Shown: in pieces, positions 17,251 to 27,700 of the stretch
Layout: each line of letters opens with the position of its first letter
How positions within the stretch are numbered: the stretch's first letter is position 1
Assembly (NCBI GenBank): GCA_023205875.1
Contig: CP060761.1
Location: 620,001-684,000 of the forward strand
DNA from: Chloropicon primus
Taxonomy: Eukaryota > Chlorophyta > Chloropicophyceae > Chloropicales > Chloropicaceae
Direction: 5' to 3'
DNA: 64,000 nt
Made by a program: the position numbers and the translations under genes
The notes under the pieces: generated by a model
What the model was told of the DNA's origin: nothing
The model's input: the letters and a program-made list of their open reading frames with translations, nothing else
The model's database searches: none

Positions 17251-18373
17251 TCACGCCCCCTTCAAAGCTGCGGTGAACGAGGCATTCAGGATCTGGAAGT
17301 TCTCGTTCAGGCGGCTCTGGATGGCATCCCTCTCGCCCTCCTTGAGCTTGCTTCCATACTTTCCCATGAACTTGTCCGGGTGCCACCGCAAAGCGCAGTG
17401 CTTGTATGCTGATTTCACCTTGGCCTTGTAGTTTTGGGACTCGGGCTGCTTCTGCGTCGCCCACTGGAGCAGCTTCTCTGAGTGTGGAGGCCAAGGTATG
17501 GACGCCATGGGGATCACTTCCAACTCCACGAAACTCGCCCACTTGGTCTCGTACTCGTTCCACTGGCCGGACTGACCCTGCGTCATCGCAGCATCGACTG
17601 GGTTCCTCCTCCTCTCCGCATCCCTCTCTTGCCTCGCTCTTGCTTCCTCGGCACGCTGCTCGGGCGTTTTCTCGGCGCTCTGCTTCTGCCTCTCCGCGTT
17701 CTTTCTCTGTCTCTCTTCGGCTTCCCTCACCTCCCTCTCCCTTTGCTCCATCAGGAACCTAAACCATTGGTCTTCATCCTCCTCGAGCTGCTTCCTCGCG
17801 TGAGCGACCTTTTCATCGATGACCTTGCGTTGACTCGCACGCTCCTTTTGGGCAAGGTTCTTGCGCGCCTGCGTGGTCGCCCGAACCGTCTTGTTCTTCA
17901 TCGTCATCGCCGTGAGGTCCTGCTGCAGCTTGTCCTGCTCCGACAGAAAGTCGAACGGCTTCGATGATGATGCAGACGACCCCGAGGGAGGTGGAGGGGG
18001 ATCTCTGGGGGGAGGGGGCTTGGACCCTCCGCTGTTGAATGACGGGCGCCTCCCAAAACCTCCCTGCTGCGCTCCACCACTGCCATCATCATCATCATCA
18101 TTGCTGGAGCGTGAGTACACACCCTTGTTGTCCGCGGTCGTTGTGGTGAACTTGCTGACGTTTCTGTTGCTTGCCTTGGCCGCACCTCCTCCTTTCTCTC
18201 CGCTGTCCATCCACTTCACAGGGAGAGGAGAAAAGAAGCGAAGCAGACCCGGGAAGCAGTGCCTCGGAGTCAGTAACAACAGGACAAGGAAACCTTGCAA
18301 CCTTGCACAGCATCCATTTGTGGGCTCGAGCACTGGTTTGGCTTACCTGGAAAGCGGGATTGAATCCGCTCAT
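17251..18373 (-). CDS. J-domain protein of the NFKBIL1 type
   Basis: 329 aa as a spliced model: exon 1 18347-18373 (MSGFNPAFQ) joined in phase 0 to exon 2 17251-18213 (WMDSGEKG onward); the intron begins GTAAGC and ends TGAAG on the minus strand. If exon 1 is not used, an ATG at 18210 gives 319 aa. It has an N-terminal low-complexity Ser/Gly/Pro region, then an acidic/basic coiled coil rich in E, R, Q and K. The C-terminal degenerate J domain has IPWPPHSEKLLQWA, then LRWHPDKFMGKYG with the HPD tripeptide, and LNENFQILN. This order matches NF-kappa-B inhibitor-like 1 proteins, implicated in mRNA processing. The partner Hsp70 could be the one encoded at 28190-30190, but that is only a guess. 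Confidence 0.78.
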
Positions 18374-18703
18374 GATGTGTGGAGATTGATCCTCCCTCGG
18401 TTGCAAGGGCTTGCCTCAACCCAACTGGAACCTTGCCCGTCTTTGACGACGAGTCCTTCCTGCGAAGTGGGGTCTCCCTGTCCACCTAAGATTGCACAAG
18501 ATGGTCCTCCACTCGTCCCAACAAAGGGTGCCGAATGGAATTAAAGTAGTTTTGAAGCCCGCTCACCGGTCCTGAAGCGCTCCCCTCGCGCCTGCGCCAA
18601 TCCCTTGGGATGCAAACCACTCGCCCCTTCCCTCCTTACCTTCCACAACACCCCTCACCTTCTATTCCACTTGAACAGATCCTTCAGAGCGCCAAACAAG
18701 TCA

Positions 18704-18730
18704 ACCGAGGTATCAATCGAAAGCCCGTGA
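18704..18730 (-). promoter_or_regulatory. Upstream CTTTC element, for the J-protein
   Basis: On the minus strand: TCACGGGCTTTCG then ATTGATACCTCGG, about 330 bp before the ATG at 18373. Confidence 0.45.
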
Positions 18731-18960
18731 AACAACGTTTCGTTTAATCGACACCTCCTGTGCTGCTTCAGCCGCTCTCTCCCTCCACTGGCTCCCAAAA
18801 AGACGGCTCCTCCTCCTTCCCTAATGATGGGGCCCGATACTTACGATTGAGGAACACGTGACAGATTGCAGACCGTTGACGACAGAGGCGAGGGCAGAGG
18901 TGAGTTTTGTGACGACATTGTGGACGAGGGCGAGGACGAGGGCGAAGGAAAGGTCCAAAG

Positions 18961-19005
18961 GTAGAATCTTTGTCTCGTTATCTTTCAATAGACCCCTCGG
19001 TGGAC
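18961..19005 (+). promoter_or_regulatory. Upstream CTTTC element, for the NlpC/P60-like gene
   Basis: Reads TAGAATCTTTGTCTCG, then TTATCTTTCAATAGACCCC and TCGG, about 260-300 bp before the ATG at 19266. Confidence 0.45.
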
Positions 19006-19265
19006 CAAGTCGACGTCCTGGTGAAGATTTGAGCGACTGAACCGTGTGTCGTCTTGGCAGTTTCGACTGGCTTGTGAAGGGGAAGGCGACTGGGCTGGAG
19101 ACAAAGGGAGTCGGTCGAGCAGAGTCGTAACGCTCGACGAAAGGTGTTATCTTTTTGACGGGTTCCTTGCATTGCAGTGAATCCCGCCAGGAGGAGGAGG
19201 AGGAGGAGGAGTGCTTTGGTTGGTTCTGAGTTGCAGAGAAGAGAGACAGCAGGAGGACGGGCCCT

Positions 19266-20340
19266 ATGACTTGTGCTGTGGCGGAGACTGGAGGGAGGCA
19301 GTGCGGCTGCGTGGCGGAGCCCACGGCTTGCCTTGCGGACGCCTTCAAGGAATTCCGAGAGAAGAAGCTCTTGGAGAAGAAGAAGCTCAAGGAGCTCAAG
19401 AAGAAGGCCAACGAGAAGAAAAGGTAAGTGGGAGAGGCGCCGAGTTTAGTCTGCCCTCTCGAGTGTTGTCGTTCCTTTTGCTGACACGCCTTTCGCTCCA
19501 CGGGGTGAAACCAGGACGCAATCTTTCAAGGACCACCTCAGGAGAAAGTTCGTGGAGCAAGCAAGGCACTACCTTGGTGTACCCTATGGCAAACGCTTCC
19601 ATAACGTCGAGGACGAGGCCGCTTGCGAGTGCGAAGGCTGCAAGGAGGCAGGAAGGCAACTCCGAGACGATCCCATGTTCTTGGTACGATCAAAGCCGCT
19701 TGTACTACGCCACCCATTCCCCTCAGACACGGAGGACCAAAATCTGATGGATTCCCTCACTCTGCTCTCTGCTCTCTTTGCTCTCTGCTCTCTCTCTGCA
19801 GGATTGCTGCGCGCTAGTGAGGAAGTGTGTCCACGATCTTCGGGAGGACTTCGGTTTTGTGCTGGGCGCCGGGAACCAGGCTTTCCAGTTCGACACGCTG
19901 CCTATGCGAGTGGACTCTGTGGACGGCCTCGAGCCCGGTGACCTCATCTTCTTCAGCGGCGAGTACTATAGCGACAAGTGCAGAGAGCAGAAGCACGACA
20001 TGGTGCACGTTGAGATTTTCGTGGGCGGCGAAACAGGCAAGGCGGTCATCGGCTCCCGTGAGAAGCAAAAGTGGGTGAAAGAATACGACACGTACGAGTT
20101 TGACTCCAAGTCGTGGAAGCTGAAAGAGCTCTTCTTCGTCAAGATTGATACGGTAAGTCGTTGGTCGATTCTTCCCCCCTGTGCTCGCCGTTCGTCTAAC
20201 GCTTTCGCTTCCGTTTTCCCTTTCAGTGGCTCAACGGTGAGCTTAAGTCCCACTGCAAGGAGCACAACTGGGCCAACTTCCTTCAACCAAAGCATTCCTC
20301 GAGGAACTCTCTCTTCTTTGTCGAGGAGACGGAGGAGTAA
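19266..20340 (+). CDS. NlpC/P60-like cysteine peptidase family protein (four exons)
   Basis: 263 aa from exons 19266-19423, 19515-19683, 19802-20152 and 20227-20340; introns of 91, 118 and 74 bp are GT-AG. Exon 1 encodes a Cys-containing N-terminus and a Lys/Glu helix. The core starts with HYLGVPYGKRFHN and continues to DCCALVRKCVHDL, where Cys sits at the nucleophile position of NlpC/P60 folds. Next come FQFDTLP and PGDLIFFSGEYY, then HDMVHVEIFVGG with a histidine at the catalytic position. I know similar proteins in other eukaryotes but no firm function. Peptidase or amidase activity is inferred from the Cys/His placement only. The frame joins perfectly across all three introns, so the model is firm. 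Confidence 0.8.
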
Positions 20341-20428
20341 GCGAGGTGGATGGCGCGGAAACAATGAAGCCCCTCTCTCGTTCGCCTGTAATCTATATAA
20401 AAGTATACTTTTCAACGATGCTGGTGTT

Positions 20429-23158
20429 CTAGTTTAAGTGCCTCCTTTTCGTGGAATAGAACGCTTTTGCCATGTGAGAAGGCTTCCTGTTGTCCTGCGA
20501 TTTGAGAGCCGCGAGACCCCGAGAGAGGCCGGGAGGGGCGCCCAAACCCGGAGGCGGGCACATCATGACCGGCTCCTGCTCCGGCACCTTGTGCTCCTTC
20601 TCGACCGCCTTGGTCTTCTCGACCGCCTTGGTCTTCTCGACCCTCGGCTTTCTCGAGTTCCTTGAAGCGTCTCTCGCCTTCTTGCCCGCAACAGCTGACT
20701 GAGCATCGCTTTGAACCGCTTGCAAGTTCAGAGATGGTGGCACGCTGGAGTTTCTCCTCCTCCTTCTCCCCCTCGACAGGCTCCTCGATTTCTTGTGCTT
20801 CTGAGCCTGCTGCTCCCCCCCATTGGATCCGCCAGCTTTATCGCTGCATTCACTTCCCCTCTGCGCAGAAAAGCTTCTCTGGTATTTGTTCTTGCTCCTG
20901 TGCCTCGTCGCGCTCCTTCCTCTCTTGGAATGCGGAACCCTCTCGTTGGACTTCACTTCCGACCGCAAGAGCTCCAACTCCTTTCGGAGAGATGCCAACT
21001 CTTCCCTGAGCTGACTGGATTCGCTTGCAGAGGCAGCGGCCGTTATCTTCTTCTTCTTCTCATTCGATTCGGCCTCGACTGCATCGGCCCAGTTCGACAC
21101 CGGGGTGACGTTGAGGGAGACAGGAGACACGGCAGCGGCACTCTTTTGCTCTTGGCTCGTGCTGGTCTTCGTGACATTGGAGGGAGTCTTCTCCTCCACC
21201 GCTGGCTTAGCCTTAGCCTGCTTCTTCGAGCACAAGTGCTTCCTCCAAGCGGTCTGAATCATGACGGATGAAATCGTCTTTCTTGCAGACAGAAGGATGC
21301 CCTCTGACTTGCGCTCCAGCAGCTTCCTCCTCCACATGGTTTGGATGACTATGGAAGCCCTCTCGAGCTCTTGGTGCTTCTTGTAAGCCTTTTGGTATTT
21401 CTTGGCCTTCTCGTTGCTGTCCACAACTGCCTGGATTGCGCACTCCATATCGCAATGCAGCTTAACGGCTTGCCTCATTCCAGTCGCGAGCGACAACTCC
21501 GTCACAGATTCCACGACGCCCAAGTACCTCTCCTGGTAGCTCGATCCTGCCGCGCCAGAGAGCGAGGCCAGCTTCTCGTTGTCTTTCCTCAACTGGATCA
21601 TCGCTTTCATCAGCTTCCTCGACGTGAACAACATGAACGCCCTCGTGATTGTCCTCGCGGCCTCGTCCTCGGCATTCACCTGCTCAACAACAACAACCTG
21701 CTCCTCGGACTCGGAAGCCGAAGCTTCCACGGTGTTGCTGTCGACGCTAGATTCTGGGGTCTCCTTGCTAGGCGCATCGCTCGCGTCCTCCCTCTTTGGG
21801 GTCTTCAAGAACTTGTGCACAAGAGGATTCACGAACGTCATGTGCTTGTACACTTCTCTAGGCGCGCAATGCTCAGGCCCCTCGACGTCGACGACCGCTT
21901 CTGCTTCCCTCGGTGGCGGTGGCGGTGGCTTGGCCCTCACGGCGACTTGACTCTCCGCTGGCGGAGCCTCGACGTCAATCACCTCCTCTGGCGCGATGGC
22001 CACCGGAACAGCAGCGGTGGTGCCCTCCGTGCTGCCTTGCTGAATCACCGTCGAAGGAGCCTCCACGTCAACAACTTGGCATGGGACAGCAGCAGCGCAT
22101 TCAGTCTCAACGTGGATTGGGCCGCAATCATCGACGACGGTCTTCACCTCCTCCTCCGTGCCCATCGGAATCAGAGTGACGGTCTCCAAGTCTTGGAGCT
22201 CCCCTTCCTCCTCTGCGCCGTTCACGGTCATCTGAAAGTCTGGAGCGGCTGGCGGGGCCTCAACATCAAGCACAGTGCTTCTGTTCTGGAGAAACGTGGG
22301 CGTGGGAAATTTGATCTCTTCCTCTTCGCCCCCCTTTCCGCTCTTGATGGTCACGATGGAGGCGTCCCTGGCGATGGCGGCGAACTTGTTCGCAGGGAAG
22401 CCCTCCTTCTTCAAGGCCTTCTCCTTGGCGGCCATCTTCTTGGGCATTGTCGAGAACTTGGATTCGGGCAGAGCATCGAACTTCTCACCGTCGTCGGTGT
22501 TGCTGAAGAGCTTCTCCTTCATGTAAGCCTGCTCCCTCATGTACTCCTCGTGGAGCATCCTTTCCTTCTCCTCTTCTTGCACGGAGAGCGCGAGCGTCAT
22601 GTTCAAGGGCCACAACGGGACTTGAAGCTGGTAGCTCCAAGGCGACTTGGCCGATTCGGCGTTCTGCACTTGTATCCTGTGCTCGGGCGAGCCAACCGCC
22701 GCGGCGAACTGACGGACCGGTGCGTCCTCCATCGAAGCTTTCATTCCATCTGATGGACGAGGCGGTCCCCCGAGAAAGTTTTCGTTCTGACTCGGTTTGC
22801 CACCGCCCTTCTTCTTCTCGAGAAACTTTTTGAAAGTCTCCATCCCGAGCTCGCCAGCTTTGCTCTTCGACACCTTGTGGAAGTTCCAAGTCGACTGCAT
22901 GTGCTCGTTGATGCTCTTGCTCTCCTCCTCTCGGTTCGAGAGGTCACCAAAAGGAGCCCTCTTGGTTCCCGCGTGCCCCTTGAACGGAGACCCGACGCCA
23001 ACCGTATGGTCCAAGTTCAAAGCCGTCGCTGTCGCCATACCGAGACTCATTCCTCCCAGGGATCCCATGCCAACCCCGCCGCCCTTCTTCATTGGGGACG
23101 CGAAGGGAGACGCTTGGGCGCTCCTCCCACCCCTGCGTCGAAGGCCACTCTTGTCCAT
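20429..23158 (-). CDS. Large IQ-motif, low-complexity protein of unknown function
   Basis: 909 aa, single exon, ATG at 23158. The N-terminus has short conserved-looking blocks including APFGDLSNR, a motif also seen in some cell-cycle proteins. The middle has four repeats of a V(V/L/I)DVE(A/G)P motif (VLDVEAPPAAP, VVDVEAPST, VIDVEAPPAE, VVDVEGPEH). Two or three IQ-like motifs follow (RTITRAFMLFTSRK, IVIQTMWRRKL, VMIQTAWRKHL), predicting calmodulin or myosin-light-chain binding, then a leucine coiled coil (LREELASLRKELELL) and an SR/K-rich basic tail with a small EKTKAV duplication. A cytoskeletal or centrosomal scaffold is plausible but is inference only. The stop lies 88 bp from the stop of the NlpC/P60-like gene. 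Confidence 0.75.
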   Translation of the reverse strand: MDKSGLRRRGGRSAQASPFASPMKKGGGVGMGSLGGMSLGMATATALNLDHTVGVGSPFKGHAGTKRAPFGDLSNREEESKSINEHMQSTWNFHKVSKSKAGELGMETFKKFLEKKKGGGKPSQNENFLGGPPRPSDGMKASMEDAPVRQFAAAVGSPEHRIQVQNAESAKSPWSYQLQVPLWPLNMTLALSVQEEEKERMLHEEYMREQAYMKEKLFSNTDDGEKFDALPESKFSTMPKKMAAKEKALKKEGFPANKFAAIARDASIVTIKSGKGGEEEEIKFPTPTFLQNRSTVLDVEAPPAAPDFQMTVNGAEEEGELQDLETVTLIPMGTEEEVKTVVDDCGPIHVETECAAAVPCQVVDVEAPSTVIQQGSTEGTTAAVPVAIAPEEVIDVEAPPAESQVAVRAKPPPPPPREAEAVVDVEGPEHCAPREVYKHMTFVNPLVHKFLKTPKREDASDAPSKETPESSVDSNTVEASASESEEQVVVVEQVNAEDEAARTITRAFMLFTSRKLMKAMIQLRKDNEKLASLSGAAGSSYQERYLGVVESVTELSLATGMRQAVKLHCDMECAIQAVVDSNEKAKKYQKAYKKHQELERASIVIQTMWRRKLLERKSEGILLSARKTISSVMIQTAWRKHLCSKKQAKAKPAVEEKTPSNVTKTSTSQEQKSAAAVSPVSLNVTPVSNWADAVEAESNEKKKKITAAASASESSQLREELASLRKELELLRSEVKSNERVPHSKRGRSATRHRSKNKYQRSFSAQRGSECSDKAGGSNGGEQQAQKHKKSRSLSRGRRRRRNSSVPPSLNLQAVQSDAQSAVAGKKARDASRNSRKPRVEKTKAVEKTKAVEKEHKVPEQEPVMMCPPPGLGAPPGLSRGLAALKSQDNRKPSHMAKAFYSTKRRHLN

Positions 23159-23367
23159 GGCGTTTGCTGGGAAGAGACGAAAACAACTTGTGTGCTACAA
23201 CGCGGCAACGATACCTTCCCTTTCCCTTTGCGGCGTGAGAGTTGGACCAACCCAAAGATGGCAGCAAAGATTCGATCTTTCGAGCCTTTGACTCGATCCT
23301 CTGCACGCTCCGCTTCCACCTTCCTCCTCTGCAGCCGGTCACCCAAGGTTCAGGACGAAATAGAGCA

Positions 23368-23581
23368 AAACCCGAAAACAAACTTGATCAGTACACCAAA
23401 ACCACCACAGGGCGCCATTCCTTTTGAGAGAGGGCTCTTTCGAAAGAGCGCGAGATGATCTTTCCATCCATCACCCTCTCTCTTGTTCCCCTCTCCACTT
23501 CGTGCGTCCATCTTATCGATAACTTACCCTCTCTCTCCCTCTCGACCGCCTTGGCCTCGATGGACTTTCGTCTGTCGTATT
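23368..23581 (-). repeat. Dispersed intergenic repeat, family B, copy 2
   Basis: Reverse complement of 1880-2093 with one mismatch seen over 214 bp, 21 kb away. Such identity in non-coding DNA implies recent copying or conversion. Confidence 0.85.
23426..23460 (-). promoter_or_regulatory. Upstream CTTTC element, for the IQ gene
   Basis: On the minus strand: ATCTCGCGCTCTTTCG then AAAGAGCCCTCTC, about 270-300 bp before the ATG at 23158; identical to the copy at 2001-2033. Confidence 0.55.
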
Positions 23582-24018
23582 TTGGATTCGAACGGATTTC
23601 CTCTTTTTTTCAGAGGGGAACGTTTTTTCAACGGATTGTTCTCAACGGATGTTCTAGACAGCATGCCGCAGGATCCCCTTGTGTCCAATGACCAGAGGAC
23701 GCACGTAAGTCTCCGGAAGAGCAATGGATCCTCCATCAGAGCCACGGTAAACCTTTTGCCCAAGCCATCCCAACACCAAATCAAATCGAGAGACAAGTCA
23801 GCAGCTGAGTTTCCACAACATCAACCCAAAGGTAGCCGAGCCATCGCCACGAGAGAGGAGAGAGAGAGATGAAGCAATGCCAAGACGGGAAGGTGGGAGG
23901 CGGGAGGGAGATCGTGCACCGGAAAGTGATCCCAATCTTCACCTTTCTTGAGAGACTCGTTCGAGCGCTGTAAAATTGTAATCGTACACACGGACGGACG
24001 ACCGAGAAAACTTTAAGC

Positions 24019-25167
24019 TTAGTTGACGTCGATGATCTGCGTGCCCAAGACTTTGGCTCTTCCCTTCCCGTTTCCGTCTTTGCCACAGATCTTTTGGTAG
24101 TAATCTCTGAACTCTGACTTTCCTTTGAGCTCGTCGCAGTTGAAGCTGCTCACTTTCGTGAGGTCCTGCTTGCGACCTCTCCGCTTCTCTTCCCGCCTCT
24201 GGGCCCTCCTTTTGGCGCGCCTCTCTTGTCGCTCTTTCGCTTCCACTTGCTTTCTCAGGTCGTTCTCCTCCTGGATGACGTCGATGTACACCAAGCAGGC
24301 TTGGGACGTCTCCTCGGCCCGGTGGATCTCCAGCTTGCTCGCCCTCGCGATGTTTTCGAGCTGCAACAGCCACGGCAGGTTTGCCTCGCTCACCCCCATC
24401 TGGAGCTTCTTCTCCCTCCTGTCCATGGTCTTCTTGATCGAAGCATCGGCTTGCTCGATCAGCGTCTCGGTGCAAAACACCTGCTTCTGCCCGATCGTCG
24501 CTTCCGGGTTGGCCTCCAGGTTCTGCTTCCAGTCGGAATAAAACTCCGACACCATCTTCATGGGCTGCAAGTCCACCTCGTCGTCGAGCCACCGGATCAC
24601 CATCGCGGTCGTCAGGTTGAGGGTCACCTCCTCCATCTTGGTCAGCACCGGAGCACACGTGCAGACCGCATCCATGTCCCTAAGAGTGGTGGGACAGCAC
24701 TCGAACAGTTTGGGGTCGTCTTGGTCAGCATCCATGAGGGTGTTGAGGGGCCTGAGCTCCACTCCAGGGTCCACCTCCTGCTCGAAGGCGCTCCAGCCGT
24801 CATCACCAGCACCAGCACCAGCACCAGCACCAGCGAGTTCGTCCTCCTTGTCCTCGTCCTGCTCCTCCTCGTGACCGCCAGCACCACCAGCGGCCGCGGA
24901 GGTCGGGAGAGGAGGCGTCAAACGCACCGCAGCTTGCTGCTCTTTCAGCCGTATCGTGATCCCCGCCGGCAGTCTCAGCACCAAGGGCTTGTGGCCTGAC
25001 CTCCCACCAAAGTCCAGGAGCACCAGGACGAGGAGAACGAAAAGGAGGAACAAGTTCCGGAACAAGTTCCTGCTTCTGGAGCACAACCCCTTCCTCCCCA
25101 GACAAGGGAAGAAGAAGATGGGGTTGTGCTTCTTCTTCTTCTTCTTCTTCACTTGCATCATCTGCAT
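24019..25167 (-). CDS. Single-pass membrane protein of unknown family
   Basis: 382 aa from the ATG at 25167. A short N-terminus with a run of seven lysines precedes a hydrophobic segment at about residues 37-53 (LFLLFVLLVLVLL), suggesting a type II anchor with positive-inside topology. Then comes an Ala/Gly and acidic linker containing (AG)n, a globular part at about 125-290 with several conserved-looking cysteines (FECCPTTL, DAVCTCAPVL), and a strongly basic coiled coil (KERQERRAKRRAQRREEKRR) before the C-terminus. No family recognised. A homologue search restricted to green algae would show whether the Cys-rich part is conserved. Confidence 0.6.
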   Translation of the reverse strand: MQMMQVKKKKKKKHNPIFFFPCLGRKGLCSRSRNLFRNLFLLFVLLVLVLLDFGGRSGHKPLVLRLPAGITIRLKEQQAAVRLTPPLPTSAAAGGAGGHEEEQDEDKEDELAGAGAGAGAGDDGWSAFEQEVDPGVELRPLNTLMDADQDDPKLFECCPTTLRDMDAVCTCAPVLTKMEEVTLNLTTAMVIRWLDDEVDLQPMKMVSEFYSDWKQNLEANPEATIGQKQVFCTETLIEQADASIKKTMDRREKKLQMGVSEANLPWLLQLENIARASKLEIHRAEETSQACLVYIDVIQEENDLRKQVEAKERQERRAKRRAQRREEKRRGRKQDLTKVSSFNCDELKGKSEFRDYYQKICGKDGNGKGRAKVLGTQIIDVN

Positions 25168-26105
25168 CACCGTGGTGGTGGTGGTGGCGGTGTCACCTCA
25201 TGGCAAGCCACAAGACGACGGCAAGGCGGTCGTCCGCATTCATTCCAATGCAATGCAGTCGATCCACATGCAGACACACAAACTCACACACACGTTCAGT
25301 TCAGTTTCGTGTTATGTTATGTGATGTGTTGTCCAACCTCAAGAGAAGAGAGGAAGGAAGAGAGGAAGGAAGAGAGGATGCTTTCCCGATGTCCTTGATC
25401 CGATGTCTCCTTGCTCCTTGCTCCTTGCTCCTTCTCTCTGGTGTTGTCTCTGTCTGTGTCTCTCTGTCTCTCTGACTCTGGTGTGGTGTGGATCCAAGAT
25501 ATATATACTCTATATCTAAAATCGCTTGATAATGATAACCAAAGGTGGCGTCTTGGAGGACGAAGAGAGACACAAACACAAACACAGAGAGAGAGAGAGG
25601 GAGAGGGAGGGAGAGAGGGAGAGGGAGGCTCCCTTGGTCCCTTGTCGTGGGCAAGGAACACAATGGGGCAGCCTTGAGAGGCACGGAGGAGGAGAATGCG
25701 AGGAAGGTGCAGACTTTGGAGAGAGGCCCTTGGAGTCGTTCAGTTCCCCATTCCACAGGATTCCTGGAAACATTTCCGAAATTAAATTCTAATTCCAATG
25801 TGGACGTTCTTTACTCTACTATGACTTCACATTTGAAATCATCTCAACATTTCCACCCAGCGGAATCAGTGGCTCGCGTGATCTGTCGCCGCCGGACTTC
25901 TAGAATCTGCGTATTAGATCGGCGCCCCAAGGTAAGGAGAAAGTTTTGGTTTGGTTTGGTCCGTCAACGCGTGACGACGACGACGACAACGGTGAGGGAG
26001 GTGTCGAACGAAGAGTTCGTGAGGTGTCGACCTTTCCGACGACCCTTCGCACGCCTCGAACGCCGCTCGGGTCGACGAGCACCGCCCCATTTCCCATTTC
26101 CCATT

Positions 26106-26139
<34 letters not shown>

Positions 26140-26219
26140 TGACTTTGGAATCTTCTTCGCATTGTTTTTCAGCATTAGACGAGAGAGAGAGAGAAGACGA
26201 GAGAGAGAGAGAGAACATC
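25168..26219. other. Intergenic region with microsatellites and the SAM synthetase leader
   Basis: No gene. It holds GGAAGA repeats (25350-25380), GAGAGG-type runs (25560-25630), an (AG)n run at 26106-26136 and another just before the SAM synthetase ATG. A possible 5'-UTR intron starts CCAAGGTAAGG near 25930 and ends TTTTTCAG near 26171. A weak CTTTC-like sequence lies at 26026-26053 (GTGTCGACCTTTCCGACGAC). Confidence 0.55.
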
Positions 26220-27398
26220 ATGGCGGAGGAGACCAGCTTTCTATTCACATCCGAGTCCGTGAACGAGGGACACCCGGACAAGCTCGCGGATCAAGTATCG
26301 GACGCCGTGCTTGACGCATGCTTGGAGCAGGACCCGGAGGCCAAGGTCGCGTGCGAGACCGCGACGAAGACGGGGATGATCATGATCTTCGGCGAGATCA
26401 CGACCAAGGCCAAGGTGGATTACGAGGCTGTGGTGCGCAAGGCCGCGAGGGACATTGGGTTCACGCACGAGGACGTGGGCCTGAACTGCGACACCATGAA
26501 GGTGATCGTGAACATCGAGGAGCAGAGCCCGGATATCGGCCAGGGCGTGCACGGCATGGGAACCAAGACCCTCGAGGAGCTCGGTGCGGGAGACCAGGGC
26601 CACATGTTCGGGTATGCCACCGACGAGACCCCTGAGCTCATGCCCCTGACCCACGTCCTCGCGACCAAGATTGGGTACGAGCTGACCAAGGTCAGGAAGA
26701 ACGGCACGTGCGCCTGGCTCAGGCCCGACGGAAAGACCCAGGTCACCGTCGAGTACGAGAAGAAGGGAGGCTTCCTGACCCCGAAGAGGGTCCACACCAT
26801 CCTGATCTCCACCCAGCACACCCCAGACGTCACGAACGACAAGATCGCCGCGGACTTGATGGAGCACGTCATCAAGCCAGTCGTCCCCGCCAAGTACTTG
26901 GACGACAAGACGATCTTCCACCTGAACCCCTCCGGGAGGTTCTGCATCGGGGGCCCCCACGGAGACGCCGGCTTGACCGGAAGGAAGATCATCATCGACA
27001 CCTACGGGGGTTGGGGAGCCCACGGAGGCGGAGCCTTCAGCGGGAAGGACCCCACCAAGGTCGACAGGTCCGCGGCCTACCTCGCCAGGCAGGTCGCCAA
27101 GTCCGTCGTCGCGGCAGGCTTGGCCGCCAGGTGCATCTTCCAAGTCTCTTACGCCATCGGCGTCCCTGAGCCCCTGTCCATCTTCGTCGACACTTACGGC
27201 ACCGGCAAGGTCCCGGACTCTGAGATCTTGGACAGGGTCAAGAAGGCCTTTGACTTCAGGCCAGGCCTGATCGCCAAGAACCTCGACTTGATGAGGGCCA
27301 CCACCGAGGGGGAGGGCAGGTACAGGAAGTCCGCGGCCTACGGCCACTTTGGCAGGGACGACGCCGACTTCACCTGGGAGAAGGTCGTGCCGCTCTAA
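26220..27398 (+). CDS. S-adenosylmethionine synthetase
   Basis: 392 aa, ATG at 26220. It matches the eukaryotic enzyme end to end: [15 protein letters not shown] (ATP/methionine site), the [11 protein letters not shown] hexapeptide region, [20 protein letters not shown] (phosphate loop), [19 protein letters not shown] with its catalytic lysine, and a YGHFGR-type C-terminus. It makes SAM from methionine and ATP in the cytosol. Codons are almost all G/C-ending, as expected for a strongly expressed gene. Product flow to the RLP/cupin fusion via methylthioadenosine is a plausible metabolic link, not a demonstrated one. Confidence 0.96.
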   Translation: MAEETSFLFTSESVNEGHPDKLADQVSDAVLDACLEQDPEAKVACETATKTGMIMIFGEITTKAKVDYEAVVRKAARDIGFTHEDVGLNCDTMKVIVNIEEQSPDIGQGVHGMGTKTLEELGAGDQGHMFGYATDETPELMPLTHVLATKIGYELTKVRKNGTCAWLRPDGKTQVTVEYEKKGGFLTPKRVHTILISTQHTPDVTNDKIAADLMEHVIKPVVPAKYLDDKTIFHLNPSGRFCIGGPHGDAGLTGRKIIIDTYGGWGAHGGGAFSGKDPTKVDRSAAYLARQVAKSVVAAGLAARCIFQVSYAIGVPEPLSIFVDTYGTGKVPDSEILDRVKKAFDFRPGLIAKNLDLMRATTEGEGRYRKSAAYGHFGRDDADFTWEKVVPL

Positions 27399-27604
27399 AT
27401 GTAATGAAGAGAAGGGGGGAAATGAGGAGGGTGATAATAGTAAAAGAGAAAGTATACAACATCAGAAGGATAAAAATAAAAACCGGTTTTAAGAGTAATT
27501 TTATTTGCATTTTCAAGCGAACGTCTTCTCTCCTGTGTCCATCTTGGACATCACCATCTTGGACATCTCTCAAGAGGAGGTCCTTCACCTCTAAGGTCCT
27601 TCAC

Positions 27605-27700
27605 CACTTGGATCCATCCTGTCTTGGATCCATCCTGTCTTGGATCCATCCTCTCTTGGATCCATCCTGTCTTGGATCCATCCTGTCTTGGATCCATCTT
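27605..27700 (+). repeat. 16-bp minisatellite
   Basis: Six head-to-tail copies of a unit reading TTGGATCCATCCTGTC, with small variants. Confidence 0.85.

Larger units (their letters stand above)
18374..19265. other. Divergent intergenic region
   Basis: 892 bp between the J-protein and the NlpC/P60-like gene. It holds two CTTTC elements facing outward (18704-18730 and 18961-19005) and a GGA-rich run at 19190-19212. No coding frame I can support. Confidence 0.6.
23159..24018. other. Intergenic region with repeat B copy 2
   Basis: 860 bp between the IQ gene start and the stop of the next minus-strand gene. It contains repeat B copy 2 (23368-23581) with a CTTTC element. The rest shows no gene. 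Confidence 0.65.

Noticed and set aside
23580-23595. tRNA T-arm-like GTTCGAATCC on the minus strand
   Set aside because: Flanks do not form a T stem and no A box lies upstream.
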